A stretch of 37,721 nucleotides of DNA, taken from Treponema sp. (GTDB taxonomy: Bacteria; Spirochaetota; Spirochaetia; Treponematales; Breznakiellaceae). Positions 23,339 to 32,670 of this stretch are shown here, in pieces. How positions within the stretch are numbered: the first letter of the stretch is position 1; the number at the start of each line of letters is the position of its first letter. Made by a program: the position numbers and the translations under genes. The notes below the pieces were generated by a model, which searched no databases, was not told the DNA's origin, and was given only the letters and a program-made list of their open reading frames with translations. The DNA lies in assembly GCA_031266775.1 (NCBI GenBank), contig JAISAQ010000043.1, positions 1-37,721 on the forward strand. The letters are read 5' to 3'.

Positions 23339-23355
23339 GCGCAACTGCACATAAC
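23339..23355 (-). repeat. Right arm of the inverted repeat bracketing vapBC
   Basis: GCGCAACTGCACATAAC pairs with 22618-22634 at 16 of 17 positions. It continues into AGACCTGTTTATG, so CATAACAG and CTGTTTATG themselves form a near palindrome. It lies 42 bp from the jetD stop codon. The same CACATAAC-gap-CTGTTT pattern follows the DUF3825 gene. Confidence 0.75.
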
Positions 23356-23397
23356 AGACCTGTTTATGTTTTTGTCCTGCATGCCTTACCATGCCGT

Positions 23398-24861
23398 TCA
23401 TTGCCGGTACGACACGGCTTCCCTGTAATCAATAATCTCCTGCTCCACCCCCATTCCGGTTTCTTCTATACGCCGGATAAGTTCCGCCATGCCGGGAATG
23501 GAACGGGTCTTTTCACCGATAAGAGCGGTCCGTTTGAGCATTGAAGGTTCGAGCGTTCTGCCGCATTCAAGATAGCGGTCAAACGTGGCGGCGTCCATCA
23601 GGAGGGGACTTACTTCTTTTCCCGTGATTTCCGCCAGTTCCTGGAGGATGAGGATGCCGTCGGGGTCCAGGTCGCCGGCATGGGAAAACGCAAAGCCCGA
23701 TTCGGCCAGCAGCAGCGCCAGTGCCCGGACCGCCCGGTTGGGATGGCCCCCGGCATAGAGGAAGCAGGCGTAAGACGGCAGGGATTGGGAGAGGGCGAAA
23801 AAGGTTTCCTTGTTTTCGATCATTAAAACACGCATTAAGCCGCGCCCTTCCCCGGCTAAAGGCCGTAAACGCCGCAGTTTCAGAATTGTTTCCAGGGGAA
23901 GGCCCACTATGCCTCCCGCGGCGTTGACCAGGGGCGTTCCCCCGGCGGGAATATCTTCCTTCCATTCAAAGACAATTTTTCCGGCGATAAAGGTTTCGGG
24001 GTAAGAGCGATCCAGAAAGGAAAAATCCGGGATGGCGATTCCCCGCCGCCGGGCCCGGGAAAAGAGGGGGTCAAACAGGCTTAGCAGGGTTTCCAGCCGC
24101 TTGGAATCGCCGTAGAGGGCCGCCGACAGGGCCCGGGTAGTGATGCCCCGTGCCTTTCCCGGCGGAAGGTTTTCCGGCCGGGAATTTTTCGGCGGGAAGC
24201 CTTCCCTCTGAATCCCTTCCGTTGTATCCCGGTCAAAAAGAAAGTTGGTAAGACGAACCAGTTCCGTCAGCGTTATAACGTCGATGCCCCCGGCCGCGTC
24301 CTGAGGCGTAAAATGTTCCGCGATAAATGAAAAGAGGGCGGCTTCCGGGGCCCCGGCCTTGTCAACGGCGCCGCCTGTATCCTTATGATAAACTTCGGCG
24401 GTAACGGCAAAAAGCCGGGCCGTTTGCCGGACTTTTTCGGCGGTGATTTTTGGGGAAGGTTTTCCGGCAAGTTCGTGGAGCAGTTCCGGGTTCCGGCATA
24501 CCAGCGCGGAAAGGGTTTCTCCCTTCCGGTGGCGGGCCCAGATGAGGGAAAGGAGGCCCCGCCCTTCCAGGGCTTCGGCGGCTTCCAGAAAGGATTCCCT
24601 TTCATCCGGGGAGGAGCGGTCAAGGCCGGGAAAGATCCTGTCCGGGCGGAGCCTCTGCGGCCGGGGCGTTTTGAGAGGAGGGGCCGCCTCCGCCGGAACT
24701 CCGCCGGGTCCGGCCGGAGGGGCAGCGGAAGCCGCCGCGCCGGAAGCGCCGCCGTCAAGAGAGGCGGCGGCGGAAGCGGGGTAGCGTTCGATAAACGCGC
24801 CGATGATACGCTTCTCCCAAACCGTCAGGGGGGAATGTCCTCCAGGGCGGTCCGGTTTCAT
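23398..24861 (-). CDS. jetD: Wadjet subunit JetD (Toprim/TopoVIA-like nuclease)
   Basis: JetD is the nuclease that cuts plasmid DNA after the JetABC motor has extruded it. The 487-residue protein has an N-terminal winged-helix-like region (residues 1-30), an Ala/Pro-rich linker (about 30-75) and a helical middle part. The C-terminal DUF2220/Toprim domain carries Glu349 (MIENKETF) and the Asp397-Asp399 pair (HAGDLDPDG), the expected metal ligands. Its ATG overlaps the jetC stop by four bases (ATGA). Its stop lies 42 bp from the vapBC inverted repeat. All catalytic residues seem intact. Confidence 0.85.
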   Translation of the reverse strand: MKPDRPGGHSPLTVWEKRIIGAFIERYPASAAASLDGGASGAAASAAPPAGPGGVPAEAAPPLKTPRPQRLRPDRIFPGLDRSSPDERESFLEAAEALEGRGLLSLIWARHRKGETLSALVCRNPELLHELAGKPSPKITAEKVRQTARLFAVTAEVYHKDTGGAVDKAGAPEAALFSFIAEHFTPQDAAGGIDVITLTELVRLTNFLFDRDTTEGIQREGFPPKNSRPENLPPGKARGITTRALSAALYGDSKRLETLLSLFDPLFSRARRRGIAIPDFSFLDRSYPETFIAGKIVFEWKEDIPAGGTPLVNAAGGIVGLPLETILKLRRLRPLAGEGRGLMRVLMIENKETFFALSQSLPSYACFLYAGGHPNRAVRALALLLAESGFAFSHAGDLDPDGILILQELAEITGKEVSPLLMDAATFDRYLECGRTLEPSMLKRTALIGEKTRSIPGMAELIRRIEETGMGVEQEIIDYREAVSYRQ

Positions 24862-27800
24862 GATTCAGCCTTTACGGCCCCGGCCTTGCCGGCAGATGTA
24901 ACGCCGTCAGCGTTAACCTCTCCGGCGGCGGCTTCGTCGCTGTGAAAATCACGGACTTTGGCGGAGAAGCCGTGGCGGATCACCAGGTTGATCCTGTCCA
25001 TGTGGGGGGCAATGGCCTCAATCTTTTCGGTGGGTACGGAACTGATGAGCTGGATGTTCAGATCCCGGTAAAATTTCAGAATCTTGCCGATGCGTTCGTC
25101 GTCCATCCGGTTAAAGGCTTCGTCGAACATCACAAGCCGTATGGTCGTTTCGATCTGGGGTTTGTAGAAACGGTAAAAACTCGCGGCAATAGCCACATAG
25201 TAGGGGGTCTGGGTTTCGCCGCCCGATTTTTCCCGGAGTACCTTGGACAGGGAAAGCTCCATAGGGTTTCCCGAAGCGGCGTTAATCACATCGGTTTCCT
25301 TGATTTTAATATCGTAACGGAAGTAGGTCCTGTAATCGCAGATGCTCCGCAGTTCCGGGGAATCAAGATTTGCGTTGAGGATACGTTCAAAAAGATCCTG
25401 GGCGGCCTTGTATTCCGCGGGGTCGGTGATCTGGGAAAAGAGGGTTTCTTCCTGGGCGGGAATCGCCGCGGCTTTCCGTATAATTTCAATCTGGCCCTTC
25501 CGGTCACTCCGTTCCTCCAAAGTAAAGCGGTATTGATCCCGGCCAAAGTTTAAGGTTTTGAGTATGTCGTTGATCTCGTTAAAACTTTCCCTGGCCTCCT
25601 CAATAAGTTCATTGAGGCGGGAAATAAAATGTTCCTTGAATTCCCTTTCCGCGTCCCGCCTGGCCCTGGCTATCTTTTCCCGGTATTCAGGCAGCTCCGA
25701 AATTTCAAGGCGCTTCAAAATCCGTTCCGCTTCGTCATGCTCCGAAGGGTCCAGGGAAAGGAGGGCGTTGAATTCCCGGTCGTAATTTTGAGCGAGATTC
25801 TGATACTCCCGTTTCAGATTTTCAAGGCGGCTCCTGAAACCCTTGAGGGTAGATTCGTAGGAATTGGCCAAATCCCGGAGGCTGTTTTTTTCGATCTGCT
25901 TTTCCGCGTAGTTTTCGCACTCACCGATCTCAAGGGGGTGGGCCTCGCCAAAGGAACGGATAAAGGCGGCCTTTCCTTCCAGTGAGGCGTCTAACGCCGC
26001 GAGTTCTTCGCGGAAGGAAGCGGCGCTCTGGTTCACCCCGCCCAGATTCCCGTGGAGGCGGTTGATATCCGTTTCGGCGTTTCTGATCCGCGCCGCCAGG
26101 GCGTCCCGTTTTTCCTGAAGCTCCCGGAAACTTGCCGTGTCCACGGCGGCCAGTTCCGTCCGGGCCCGGTCCAGACCGGCGGAAAGTTTTTCGCAGGTTT
26201 CCACCGCGGGTAAAAGAAATTGCAATTCCGTAATGGTCCGGGCCGCACGGTGAAAAAGATCCTCCCGTATTTCCGCCTCTTTTCCCCGTATCTCCGCGGC
26301 GTCCCGTTCTTTTTTGAGCCGTTCCGATTCGGTACGAAGAAACTCCCGCCGTTCTTTTCTGGCCGCCTGTCCCAGATAGTGGCGGCGGTACACGTCTTCC
26401 CGGATACGGGACGCAGTGTGATTGCCGTAACTCATGCACTCTTTGGTAACGGCAAACGCGTGTTTTTTGAGACTCGGTATGTCGGCGCGCATCACTTCGC
26501 CCAGCACATAATCAAGGTAAATCCGGGCGTAGGGGGAAGCGGCGCTGACCAGTTCCGCGAGGCTTCCTTTCCGTTTTACCGCGTCCCGCATTTTTTCCAG
26601 ATTGGGAAGCAGGGCCCCGCCGACGCTCCGGGGAAGGCGGTCGTAAATTTCCAGGGCCCGCTGAAACTCCGCGGGGTCCACGAGGAGGGCAAAACGCCGG
26701 GTGTTGAGCCAGCCTTCCACCGCGTCGGCCCAGGCGGGATCGTCGATCTCCGCCGTGTCCGCGAGGAACCACGCGTCTATCCCCGCTTTTTCCAGGGCGC
26801 CCCGGAGGGTCTCGGGGGCCTCGGGGTAGCGGGGCAAACCCTTTTCAAGGTCCGCCAGTTCGGAGAGGGCTTCCCGCAGCGCCAGGGCCGTTTCGGTTTC
26901 GAGCCGCCGCGCCTCGTCCTTTTCTGCCCGGCTCCTGGCTTCTTCGTCCTCCACAACCCGCATGTCCGCGGCGGGGTCTTCCCCCAGAGGGCGGCCCAGG
27001 AGACTTTCGCACTGGGACTTGAGGAGCAGGAACCGGTCCCGCCGGGGTTCGGCTTCCTCCAGGTTTTTTTGAAGCCGGTCTATCCGTTCCTCAATCCGCA
27101 GATAGAGGATGCGGGTCTCGTTGGCCGCAAGGCTCATTTCGGTTTCCCGCTGTTCCTGTTCCCACTCAAAACGCTGCCGGTCAAGGCCGGTAATTTCCTT
27201 CTCCAGAAAACGGATCTTCTCTTCCGCTTCCCCAAGACGGCAAAGCGTATCCGACCGTTTCTGCTTCTCGAGGTCCCGTTCAATACACAGCTTGAGGTAT
27301 TCCTGTTTGAGGATGAGCCCCTGGTAGTTCCGCCATTCCGCGGCCCGGCTGTTTATTTTTTTAAGGGCCTCAATCCGCAAGACCGCGCCCCGTGCCTGGC
27401 GGTCCGCTTCCTTGTAACTTTCCAGGTTATCCTTCATGGCGGTAATTTCTACCGGCCGGTCTTCCAGAATATAATCGCAGACAAAACGATCCACCGATAC
27501 CAGCGGGGTAAAACTTACCGACCGGGTAAAGGCTTCGAGGTACGGGTTGTATTCCGCGTAACGCCGGAACACCCCCAGCCTGACGGTAAAGTCCCGGAGA
27601 TAAAGCCGCTTGGAATCGTAAAAGACAATACGATCCTCTCCCATGCTGTCCCGGAACCGGCGGTACACCAAGGGAACCCCCAGGTTCCCCGGTTCCCCGT
27701 CCGCCGCCCGCACCGGAACCGCCGCAACCGTTATATTATCGCCAATCCAGAAATGTTCGGTTATTTTCCCGTCGGTATAGGCTTCCACACACACCGCGGC

Positions 27801-28136
27801 CACAAAGATACTGTCCGCGTCCGGGCCGCCGCCAGCGTTCCATGAAAATTCCAGCATTACATGGGCCACCGTGTCTCCCCGGTGGTACTCGGTATCGTCG
27901 GCCCCCAGCTTGCAGCGCACATAACCGGCCAGGTCCCGGCCCCCCTTGCGGTCCCCGGCAGCGGCGTTAAACCGGGCCTTGCGAAGGTCCGCCGCCATGG
28001 CGTACTGGATAGCGTCGATAATGGTGGACTTGCCGGAGCCGTTATCCCCCGCCAGGAGGCAGCGGTTCCCAATGTCGATCACCGTATCCGCGAAATTGTG
28101 CCAGTTAACCAGCCGTATCCGTTCCAGGGTGATCAT
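24858..28136 (-). CDS. jetC: Wadjet subunit JetC (SMC/MukB-like ATPase)
   Basis: JetC is the SMC-like motor of Wadjet. The 1092-residue protein has an N-terminal head with Walker A GDNGSGKST (Lys36) and WHNFADTVIDIG before it. Long coiled-coil arms rich in Arg, Glu and Leu (about residues 230-450 and 600-880) surround a hinge-like domain (about 460-600). The C-terminal head has the signature SGGE (from residue 971) and Walker B VMFDEAF (Asp1005-Glu1006). The frame extends to about 28298, but the ATG at 28136 fits the SMC family start (MITLERIRLVNW) and has an AGGA upstream. A candidate promoter (TCCACA, 17 bp, TACCAT) lies just upstream. It is divergent from ddl. Confidence 0.87.
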   Translation of the reverse strand: MITLERIRLVNWHNFADTVIDIGNRCLLAGDNGSGKSTIIDAIQYAMAADLRKARFNAAAGDRKGGRDLAGYVRCKLGADDTEYHRGDTVAHVMLEFSWNAGGGPDADSIFVAAVCVEAYTDGKITEHFWIGDNITVAAVPVRAADGEPGNLGVPLVYRRFRDSMGEDRIVFYDSKRLYLRDFTVRLGVFRRYAEYNPYLEAFTRSVSFTPLVSVDRFVCDYILEDRPVEITAMKDNLESYKEADRQARGAVLRIEALKKINSRAAEWRNYQGLILKQEYLKLCIERDLEKQKRSDTLCRLGEAEEKIRFLEKEITGLDRQRFEWEQEQRETEMSLAANETRILYLRIEERIDRLQKNLEEAEPRRDRFLLLKSQCESLLGRPLGEDPAADMRVVEDEEARSRAEKDEARRLETETALALREALSELADLEKGLPRYPEAPETLRGALEKAGIDAWFLADTAEIDDPAWADAVEGWLNTRRFALLVDPAEFQRALEIYDRLPRSVGGALLPNLEKMRDAVKRKGSLAELVSAASPYARIYLDYVLGEVMRADIPSLKKHAFAVTKECMSYGNHTASRIREDVYRRHYLGQAARKERREFLRTESERLKKERDAAEIRGKEAEIREDLFHRAARTITELQFLLPAVETCEKLSAGLDRARTELAAVDTASFRELQEKRDALAARIRNAETDINRLHGNLGGVNQSAASFREELAALDASLEGKAAFIRSFGEAHPLEIGECENYAEKQIEKNSLRDLANSYESTLKGFRSRLENLKREYQNLAQNYDREFNALLSLDPSEHDEAERILKRLEISELPEYREKIARARRDAEREFKEHFISRLNELIEEARESFNEINDILKTLNFGRDQYRFTLEERSDRKGQIEIIRKAAAIPAQEETLFSQITDPAEYKAAQDLFERILNANLDSPELRSICDYRTYFRYDIKIKETDVINAASGNPMELSLSKVLREKSGGETQTPYYVAIAASFYRFYKPQIETTIRLVMFDEAFNRMDDERIGKILKFYRDLNIQLISSVPTEKIEAIAPHMDRINLVIRHGFSAKVRDFHSDEAAAGEVNADGVTSAGKAGAVKAES

Positions 28137-28204
28137 GGGGACATTCCTGCCATGAAGGAATGGTAGCATGAACCGGAGGACTTGTGGAGGGGGACAGTGT
28201 GCGC

Positions 28205-28233
28205 TTGTTCCCTCTCCGGCTTTGGGGTAAGAT
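28205..28233 (+). promoter_or_regulatory. ddl promoter
   Basis: TTGTTC (28205-28210), a 17-bp spacer and TAAGAT (28228-28233) lie about 40 bp upstream of the ddl GTG. They are in the divergent region shared with jetC. Confidence 0.55.
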
Positions 28234-28272
28234 GGGTGTGCATAACATCCACAGGTTTTGGGGTTGAACAGC

Positions 28273-29388
28273 GTGAAAAAAAAATTACGGGTAGGCATTA
28301 TTGCCGGCGGCAGATCCGCGGAACATGAAGTGTCCCTTCAGTCCGCCAAAAATATAATAGACGCGCTTGACAGGGACCGCTTTGAACCCGTTCTTGTCGG
28401 CATCGACAAGAACGGCCGCTGGCTTTTGCTTGATTCCGGCAATTTTCTTCTTGACGCGGACGATCCCGCGCGTATCAGCCTGCTCCCTTCGGGGAGTCCC
28501 GCGGCGCTGCTCCATTACGCGGGGATTGTTTCGGAAGCGGGAACCCCCGCGGCCGTTGACGTGGTTTTTCCCGTGCTGCACGGCCCTTACGGCGAAGACG
28601 GAACGGTCCAGGGGCTGTTGAAGACGGCGGGCATTCCCTTTGTGGGGCCTTCGGTTCTCTCTTCCGCCGCCGGCATGGACAAGGATGTCATGAAGCGCCT
28701 GCTCCGGGACGCGGGAATCCCCATAGGAAAATTTATCGCGCTTTCTTCACATGAAAAGATACCCTCGTTTGAAGAAACCGCCGCGTCTTTGGGCTGCCCC
28801 GTTTTTATCAAGCCGGCCAACATGGGATCTTCGGTCGGCATTTCGAAGGTCCGTAACGGGGAAGAATACCGGGCCGCTCTTGAGGAAGCCTTCAGGTACG
28901 ATACAAAAATTGTGATGGAGGAATTTATCCGGGGAAGGGAACTTGAATGCGCCGTATTGGGAAACAGGGAGCCGCTTGCATCCCTCCCCGGCGAAGTAAA
29001 ACCCGCCCGCGATTTTTATTCCTACGAGGCCAAATATCTGGACGAAAAGGGGGCCGTTCTTGAAATTCCCGCCCGGCTTCCCGAAGAAACGGTACAAGAG
29101 GTAAAGGCCCTTGCCCTTAAAACCTTCAAGGTTCTCTGCTGCGAAGGGCTTTCACGCGTCGATCTTTTTCTGTGCGAAGATGAAGGCGGCGGTTCTTCCC
29201 CGGTCAAGAGGCCCCGTCTTTTTGTCAACGAAATCAACACAATGCCGGGCTTTACCCGCGTCAGCATGTATCCCAAGCTCTGGGAGGCAAGCGGCGTTTC
29301 TTACACGGAGCTGATAACCAGACTCATCGATCTTGCGATGGAGCGTTTCAAGAGAGAACAGTCCCTTAAAACAAGCGCCGCCTTTTAA
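28273..29388 (+). CDS. ddl: D-alanine--D-alanine ligase
   Basis: Ddl joins two D-alanines with ATP to supply the peptidoglycan stem terminus. The 371-residue protein has an ATP-grasp fold: VGIIAGGRSAEHEVSLQSA at the N-terminus, VFPVLHGPYGEDGTVQG, the lysine-containing FIKPANMGSSVGISKV, EEFIRGRELECAVLG and the metal-binding FVNEINTMPGFT. A short insert after LFLCEDE (GGGSSPVKRP) interrupts the C-terminal domain. I chose the GTG at 28273, which precedes the conserved sequence; a TTG at 28258 is the other option. It is convergent with tex 39 bp downstream. Confidence 0.93.
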   Translation: MKKKLRVGIIAGGRSAEHEVSLQSAKNIIDALDRDRFEPVLVGIDKNGRWLLLDSGNFLLDADDPARISLLPSGSPAALLHYAGIVSEAGTPAAVDVVFPVLHGPYGEDGTVQGLLKTAGIPFVGPSVLSSAAGMDKDVMKRLLRDAGIPIGKFIALSSHEKIPSFEETAASLGCPVFIKPANMGSSVGISKVRNGEEYRAALEEAFRYDTKIVMEEFIRGRELECAVLGNREPLASLPGEVKPARDFYSYEAKYLDEKGAVLEIPARLPEETVQEVKALALKTFKVLCCEGLSRVDLFLCEDEGGGSSPVKRPRLFVNEINTMPGFTRVSMYPKLWEASGVSYTELITRLIDLAMERFKREQSLKTSAAF

Positions 29389-29427
29389 CGCCGGAAAAAT
29401 GCCGTGAAGCCCTTGCCGCGCTGAGGC

Positions 29428-31785
29428 TCATCCCTTTTGGGACATCTTTTTGAACGCCTCCGCGAAAGGGTTGTACATGTCGCCGCTTTGGGAGCTTTCT
29501 TCCCGGCGGTTTTCCCCGCGCGGCCTTCTGCCCGGACGGAATGAACCCGCGTTCATTCCGTCCGGGTTTCCGCCGGAGGCGTTTCCGCTGCCAGCGGCTT
29601 TTCCGCCGTTTGGGTTTCCGCCCGGCGCGGCGTTCTTTTTCCGCGAAAGGCCTATGCGCCGTCTTTCCCTGTCAAGGCTGATGATGCGGAACTCGCACAC
29701 GTCGCCCGCTTTTACTTCCGCCAGAGGGTCCTTTACAAAATGATCGCTCATTTCGGAAACATGAACCAGCGCGGTTTCCTTGATGCCAAGATCGACGAAG
29801 GCCCCGAAGTCAACCACATTCTTAATCTTGCCTGTGACCATCATTCCCTCGGCGAGATCTTCAAATGATACAAGGCCCTTCTGCATGACGGGCTTGGGGT
29901 ACGCATCGCGGGGATCGCGGCCGGGTTTTTTCAGCTCCTCGATAATGTCCCTGATGGTGGCGTCCCCGGCGGAGTATTTTTCCTTCCACAGGGCCGCAGA
30001 GCCGGTAACGGAGCCGCCCGCCGCCATTTCCCGCTGTATTTCGCGGGCCACAGGATAATTTTCAGGATGAACCCATGTGTTGTCCAGCGGCTCGGGACTT
30101 TCGGGAATTTTAAGAAAACCGGCGCACTGTTCGTAACTTTTGGGCCCCATGCCGGGAATGGCGGTCATTTCGCCCCGGTTTGTGATGCGGCCCTTTTCGT
30201 CGCGGTATCCGACAATCTTCCGTGCGAGAGAGGCGGAAATTCCCGATACGTATTTAAGAAGGGAAACGCTTGCGGTGTTAAGATTAACGCCGACGCTGTT
30301 TACCACGGACGAAACAACTTCGTCCAGGGTTTCGGAAAGTTTCCGCTGGTTTACATCATGCTGATAAAGGCCGACGCCTATGGATCTGGGATCTATTTTT
30401 ACAAGTTCGGCAAGCGGGTCCTGAAGGCGGCGGCCTATGGAGATGGCGCCGCGTATTGTAAGATCCAGGCCGGGAAATTCTTCGCGCGCAATATCGCTTG
30501 CCGAATAGACCGACGCGCCGTCCTCGTCGACAACGGTATAGAAGACTTCAAGATTGTGCTCCTTTATGAGGCCCGTGATGATCTCTTCTACTTCCCGGCC
30601 TCCCGTACCGTTTCCAACGGCGATAAGCTGGACATCGTATTTCTTTATGCCTTCAAGGACGAGGCGCCTGGCCTCTTCGACACGGTTATTGTAGATGACA
30701 ATATTCCCAAGGTACTTGCCCGTATCGTCAAGAAAGGCGCATTTGGATCCTGTCCTGATTCCCGGATCTATGCCCAGTACGCGGCGCCCCTTTATGGGTT
30801 GCTGCATGAGGAGGTTTTTGATGTTGCGGCTGAATACCGAAATGCCGTGATCATCGGCGGCGTCGCTTTGATCCCCCCGTATTTCGCGGATTACGGCGGG
30901 GGAAAGAAGCCTTTTAAGCCCGTCTTCAACCGCCGTCCTGTGGTAATCGTTGTGAAGCTCATAACGCCCCTGCAGCATGTGCACGGCGGTGTTTTCGTCC
31001 ACGTCAATGGTTGTTTCAAGCGCGCCTTCGCGTTCTCCCCGGTTCACGGCAAGTATGCGGTGGGGCTTTATGCGGGAAAGCGCCTCTGTGTAATCCCAGT
31101 ACATCTTATAGGTGGAAGCGTTTTTTGTTTCTTCGTCTCCCTTTCCCTTTACAACGACGCGGCCGTCTTTAAGGTAGAATGCCTTGACGGAAGAACGGTT
31201 GCCCGAATCCAGGGAAACTTCCTCGGCAATTATGTCCATTGCGCCTTGCAGGGCTTCGTCAACGGACTGCGGCCCCCGCGCGGCGCCTTCGGTATCCGCC
31301 GCGTCCGTCTTTATGAAACCGGCGGCCAGCTTTTTTAAGGGTTCTTCTTCAAGTTTTTTCATCGCTTCGGCCAGCGGGCCAAGCCCCATCTCCGCGGCCA
31401 GCATGGCGCGCGTCTTCCTTTTCTTTTTATAGGGGCCGTACATGTCTTCAAGTTCCGCGGGGGCGGCGGCCTTCATGATGTTTTCATAAAGGCTTCCTGA
31501 GAGTTTGCCCTGTCCGAAAATGGCCTGGATAATTTCGATCCGCCGTTCTTCAAGGTTCTTCCCGGCGCCGTAACGGTGCTCTATATCGCGGATTTGCACC
31601 TCGTCAAGCCCGCCTGTTTTCTCCTTGCGGTAGCGGGCAATGAAGGGAACGGTGCATCCCTCGGCAAGAAGATCCACGACAGCCGCGGCCTGTCCCTGAC
31701 TTGTCCCCAGTTCCAGCGAAATCTTTTTTAAAAGGGCGGACAGGTCAACAGCCAGGCCGCCGATAAACTCTTCGGTAAATTCCAT
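29428..31785 (-). CDS. tex: Tex-family S1 RNA-binding transcription accessory protein
   Basis: A 785-residue Tex/Spt6-like nucleic-acid-binding protein. In order: an N-terminal helical region (TVPFIARYRKEKTGGLDEVQIRDIEHR), a YqgF-like domain (GIDPGIRTGSKCAFLDDTG, about residues 340-470), two helix-hairpin-helix segments (LLKYVSGISASLARKIVGYR; TAIPGMGPKSYEQCAGFLKI, about 510-570), and an S1 domain (EGMMVTGKIKNVVDFGAFVDLG, about 640-715). The tail (about 720-770) is Gly/Asn/Arg-rich and probably disordered. It is the last gene of the minus-strand run from corA or the symporter. A GGGACG lies upstream of the ATG. Confidence 0.92.
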   Translation of the reverse strand: MEFTEEFIGGLAVDLSALLKKISLELGTSQGQAAAVVDLLAEGCTVPFIARYRKEKTGGLDEVQIRDIEHRYGAGKNLEERRIEIIQAIFGQGKLSGSLYENIMKAAAPAELEDMYGPYKKKRKTRAMLAAEMGLGPLAEAMKKLEEEPLKKLAAGFIKTDAADTEGAARGPQSVDEALQGAMDIIAEEVSLDSGNRSSVKAFYLKDGRVVVKGKGDEETKNASTYKMYWDYTEALSRIKPHRILAVNRGEREGALETTIDVDENTAVHMLQGRYELHNDYHRTAVEDGLKRLLSPAVIREIRGDQSDAADDHGISVFSRNIKNLLMQQPIKGRRVLGIDPGIRTGSKCAFLDDTGKYLGNIVIYNNRVEEARRLVLEGIKKYDVQLIAVGNGTGGREVEEIITGLIKEHNLEVFYTVVDEDGASVYSASDIAREEFPGLDLTIRGAISIGRRLQDPLAELVKIDPRSIGVGLYQHDVNQRKLSETLDEVVSSVVNSVGVNLNTASVSLLKYVSGISASLARKIVGYRDEKGRITNRGEMTAIPGMGPKSYEQCAGFLKIPESPEPLDNTWVHPENYPVAREIQREMAAGGSVTGSAALWKEKYSAGDATIRDIIEELKKPGRDPRDAYPKPVMQKGLVSFEDLAEGMMVTGKIKNVVDFGAFVDLGIKETALVHVSEMSDHFVKDPLAEVKAGDVCEFRIISLDRERRRIGLSRKKNAAPGGNPNGGKAAGSGNASGGNPDGMNAGSFRPGRRPRGENRREESSQSGDMYNPFAEAFKKMSQKG

Positions 31786-31807
31786 GCCGTAAAAACGTCC
31801 CGGCTTC

Positions 31808-32659
31808 CTAAAAATCCGCGGCGTCGGGGTCCTGTGATGTCCCCGCTACGCCCTTGAGCGCGGCAATGGCTTTTACGTCCGCTTCGGAAATTTCAAAATC
31901 AAAGACCCTGGCGTTTTCCCTGATACGTTCGGGCGTTATCGATTTTGGCAGCGGCAGATACTCCCGCTCCAGGCTCCAGCGTATGCAGACCTGCGCGATG
32001 GTTCTTTTGTATTTTTCCGCGTACTTTTTAATCTCGGCCGACTCAAAAATTTTGCCGACGCCCAGGGGGCTGTAGGCTTCAAGCAGTATGTTTTTTTTGC
32101 GGCAATAGGCGGCGGTTTCATCCTGGGTATCGCCGGGGCACAGGCGGATCTGGTTAACCATGGGGGCAACAGACGCGGCTTCAAGAATCGCGTCTATGTG
32201 GTGGCCGCGGAAATTGCTTACCCCTATGGCGCGGATTTTCCCCGCCTTGTACAGTTCCTCAAACGCCTTCCATGTTCCGGCGTTCGCCCCCTTCCAGTCC
32301 TTTCTGAACCTGACAGGATTCGGCCAGTGGATAAGGTAGAGATCAAGATAGTCAAGGCCAAGTTTTTTCATGCTTGCATCGAAGGCCCTGAGGGTCTTTT
32401 CATACCCGTGTTCGTCGTTCCATAACTTGGTAGTAATGAAGATCTCCTTCCGGGGAACGCCGCTTTCCCGGAGGGCCGCGCCGACGCTTTCCTCGTTGCC
32501 GTATATGGCCGCGGTATCAACGTGACGGTAGCCGGCCGCGAGGGCGGCTTTTACCGATTCGACGGCGATCTTTCCGTCGGGGGTCTGCCAGGTTCCGAAA
32601 CCCACGCAGGGAATCTCCACGCCGTTTGCAAGCCTGTAGCAATCCGTTAGTGACTTCAC
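31808..32659 (-). CDS. Aldo/keto reductase
   Basis: A 283-residue NADPH-dependent reductase of the AKR superfamily. The catalytic tetrad is visible: Asp and Tyr in DTAAIYGNEESVG, Lys in TTKLWNDEHG and His in LYLIHWPNP. The C-terminal cofactor block LPLPKSITPERIRENARVFDF is present. The type resembles 2,5-diketo-gluconate reductases, but the natural substrate cannot be inferred. The start is GTG at 32659 with a strong AAGGAGG six bases upstream. It lies 11 nt after the symporter stop and 22 nt before tex. Confidence 0.9.
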   Translation of the reverse strand: MKSLTDCYRLANGVEIPCVGFGTWQTPDGKIAVESVKAALAAGYRHVDTAAIYGNEESVGAALRESGVPRKEIFITTKLWNDEHGYEKTLRAFDASMKKLGLDYLDLYLIHWPNPVRFRKDWKGANAGTWKAFEELYKAGKIRAIGVSNFRGHHIDAILEAASVAPMVNQIRLCPGDTQDETAAYCRKKNILLEAYSPLGVGKIFESAEIKKYAEKYKRTIAQVCIRWSLEREYLPLPKSITPERIRENARVFDFEISEADVKAIAALKGVAGTSQDPDAADF

Positions 32660-32670
32660 ACTATGCCTCC

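Noticed and set aside
26220..27845. Plus-strand open frame of 541 codons opposite jetC
   Set aside because: Low-complexity Phe/Pro/Arg/Gly-rich translation with no motifs. jetC on the other strand has both ATPase halves intact.
30067..31338. Plus-strand open frame of 423 codons opposite tex
   Set aside because: A shadow frame. Tex has clear conserved domains on the minus strand.
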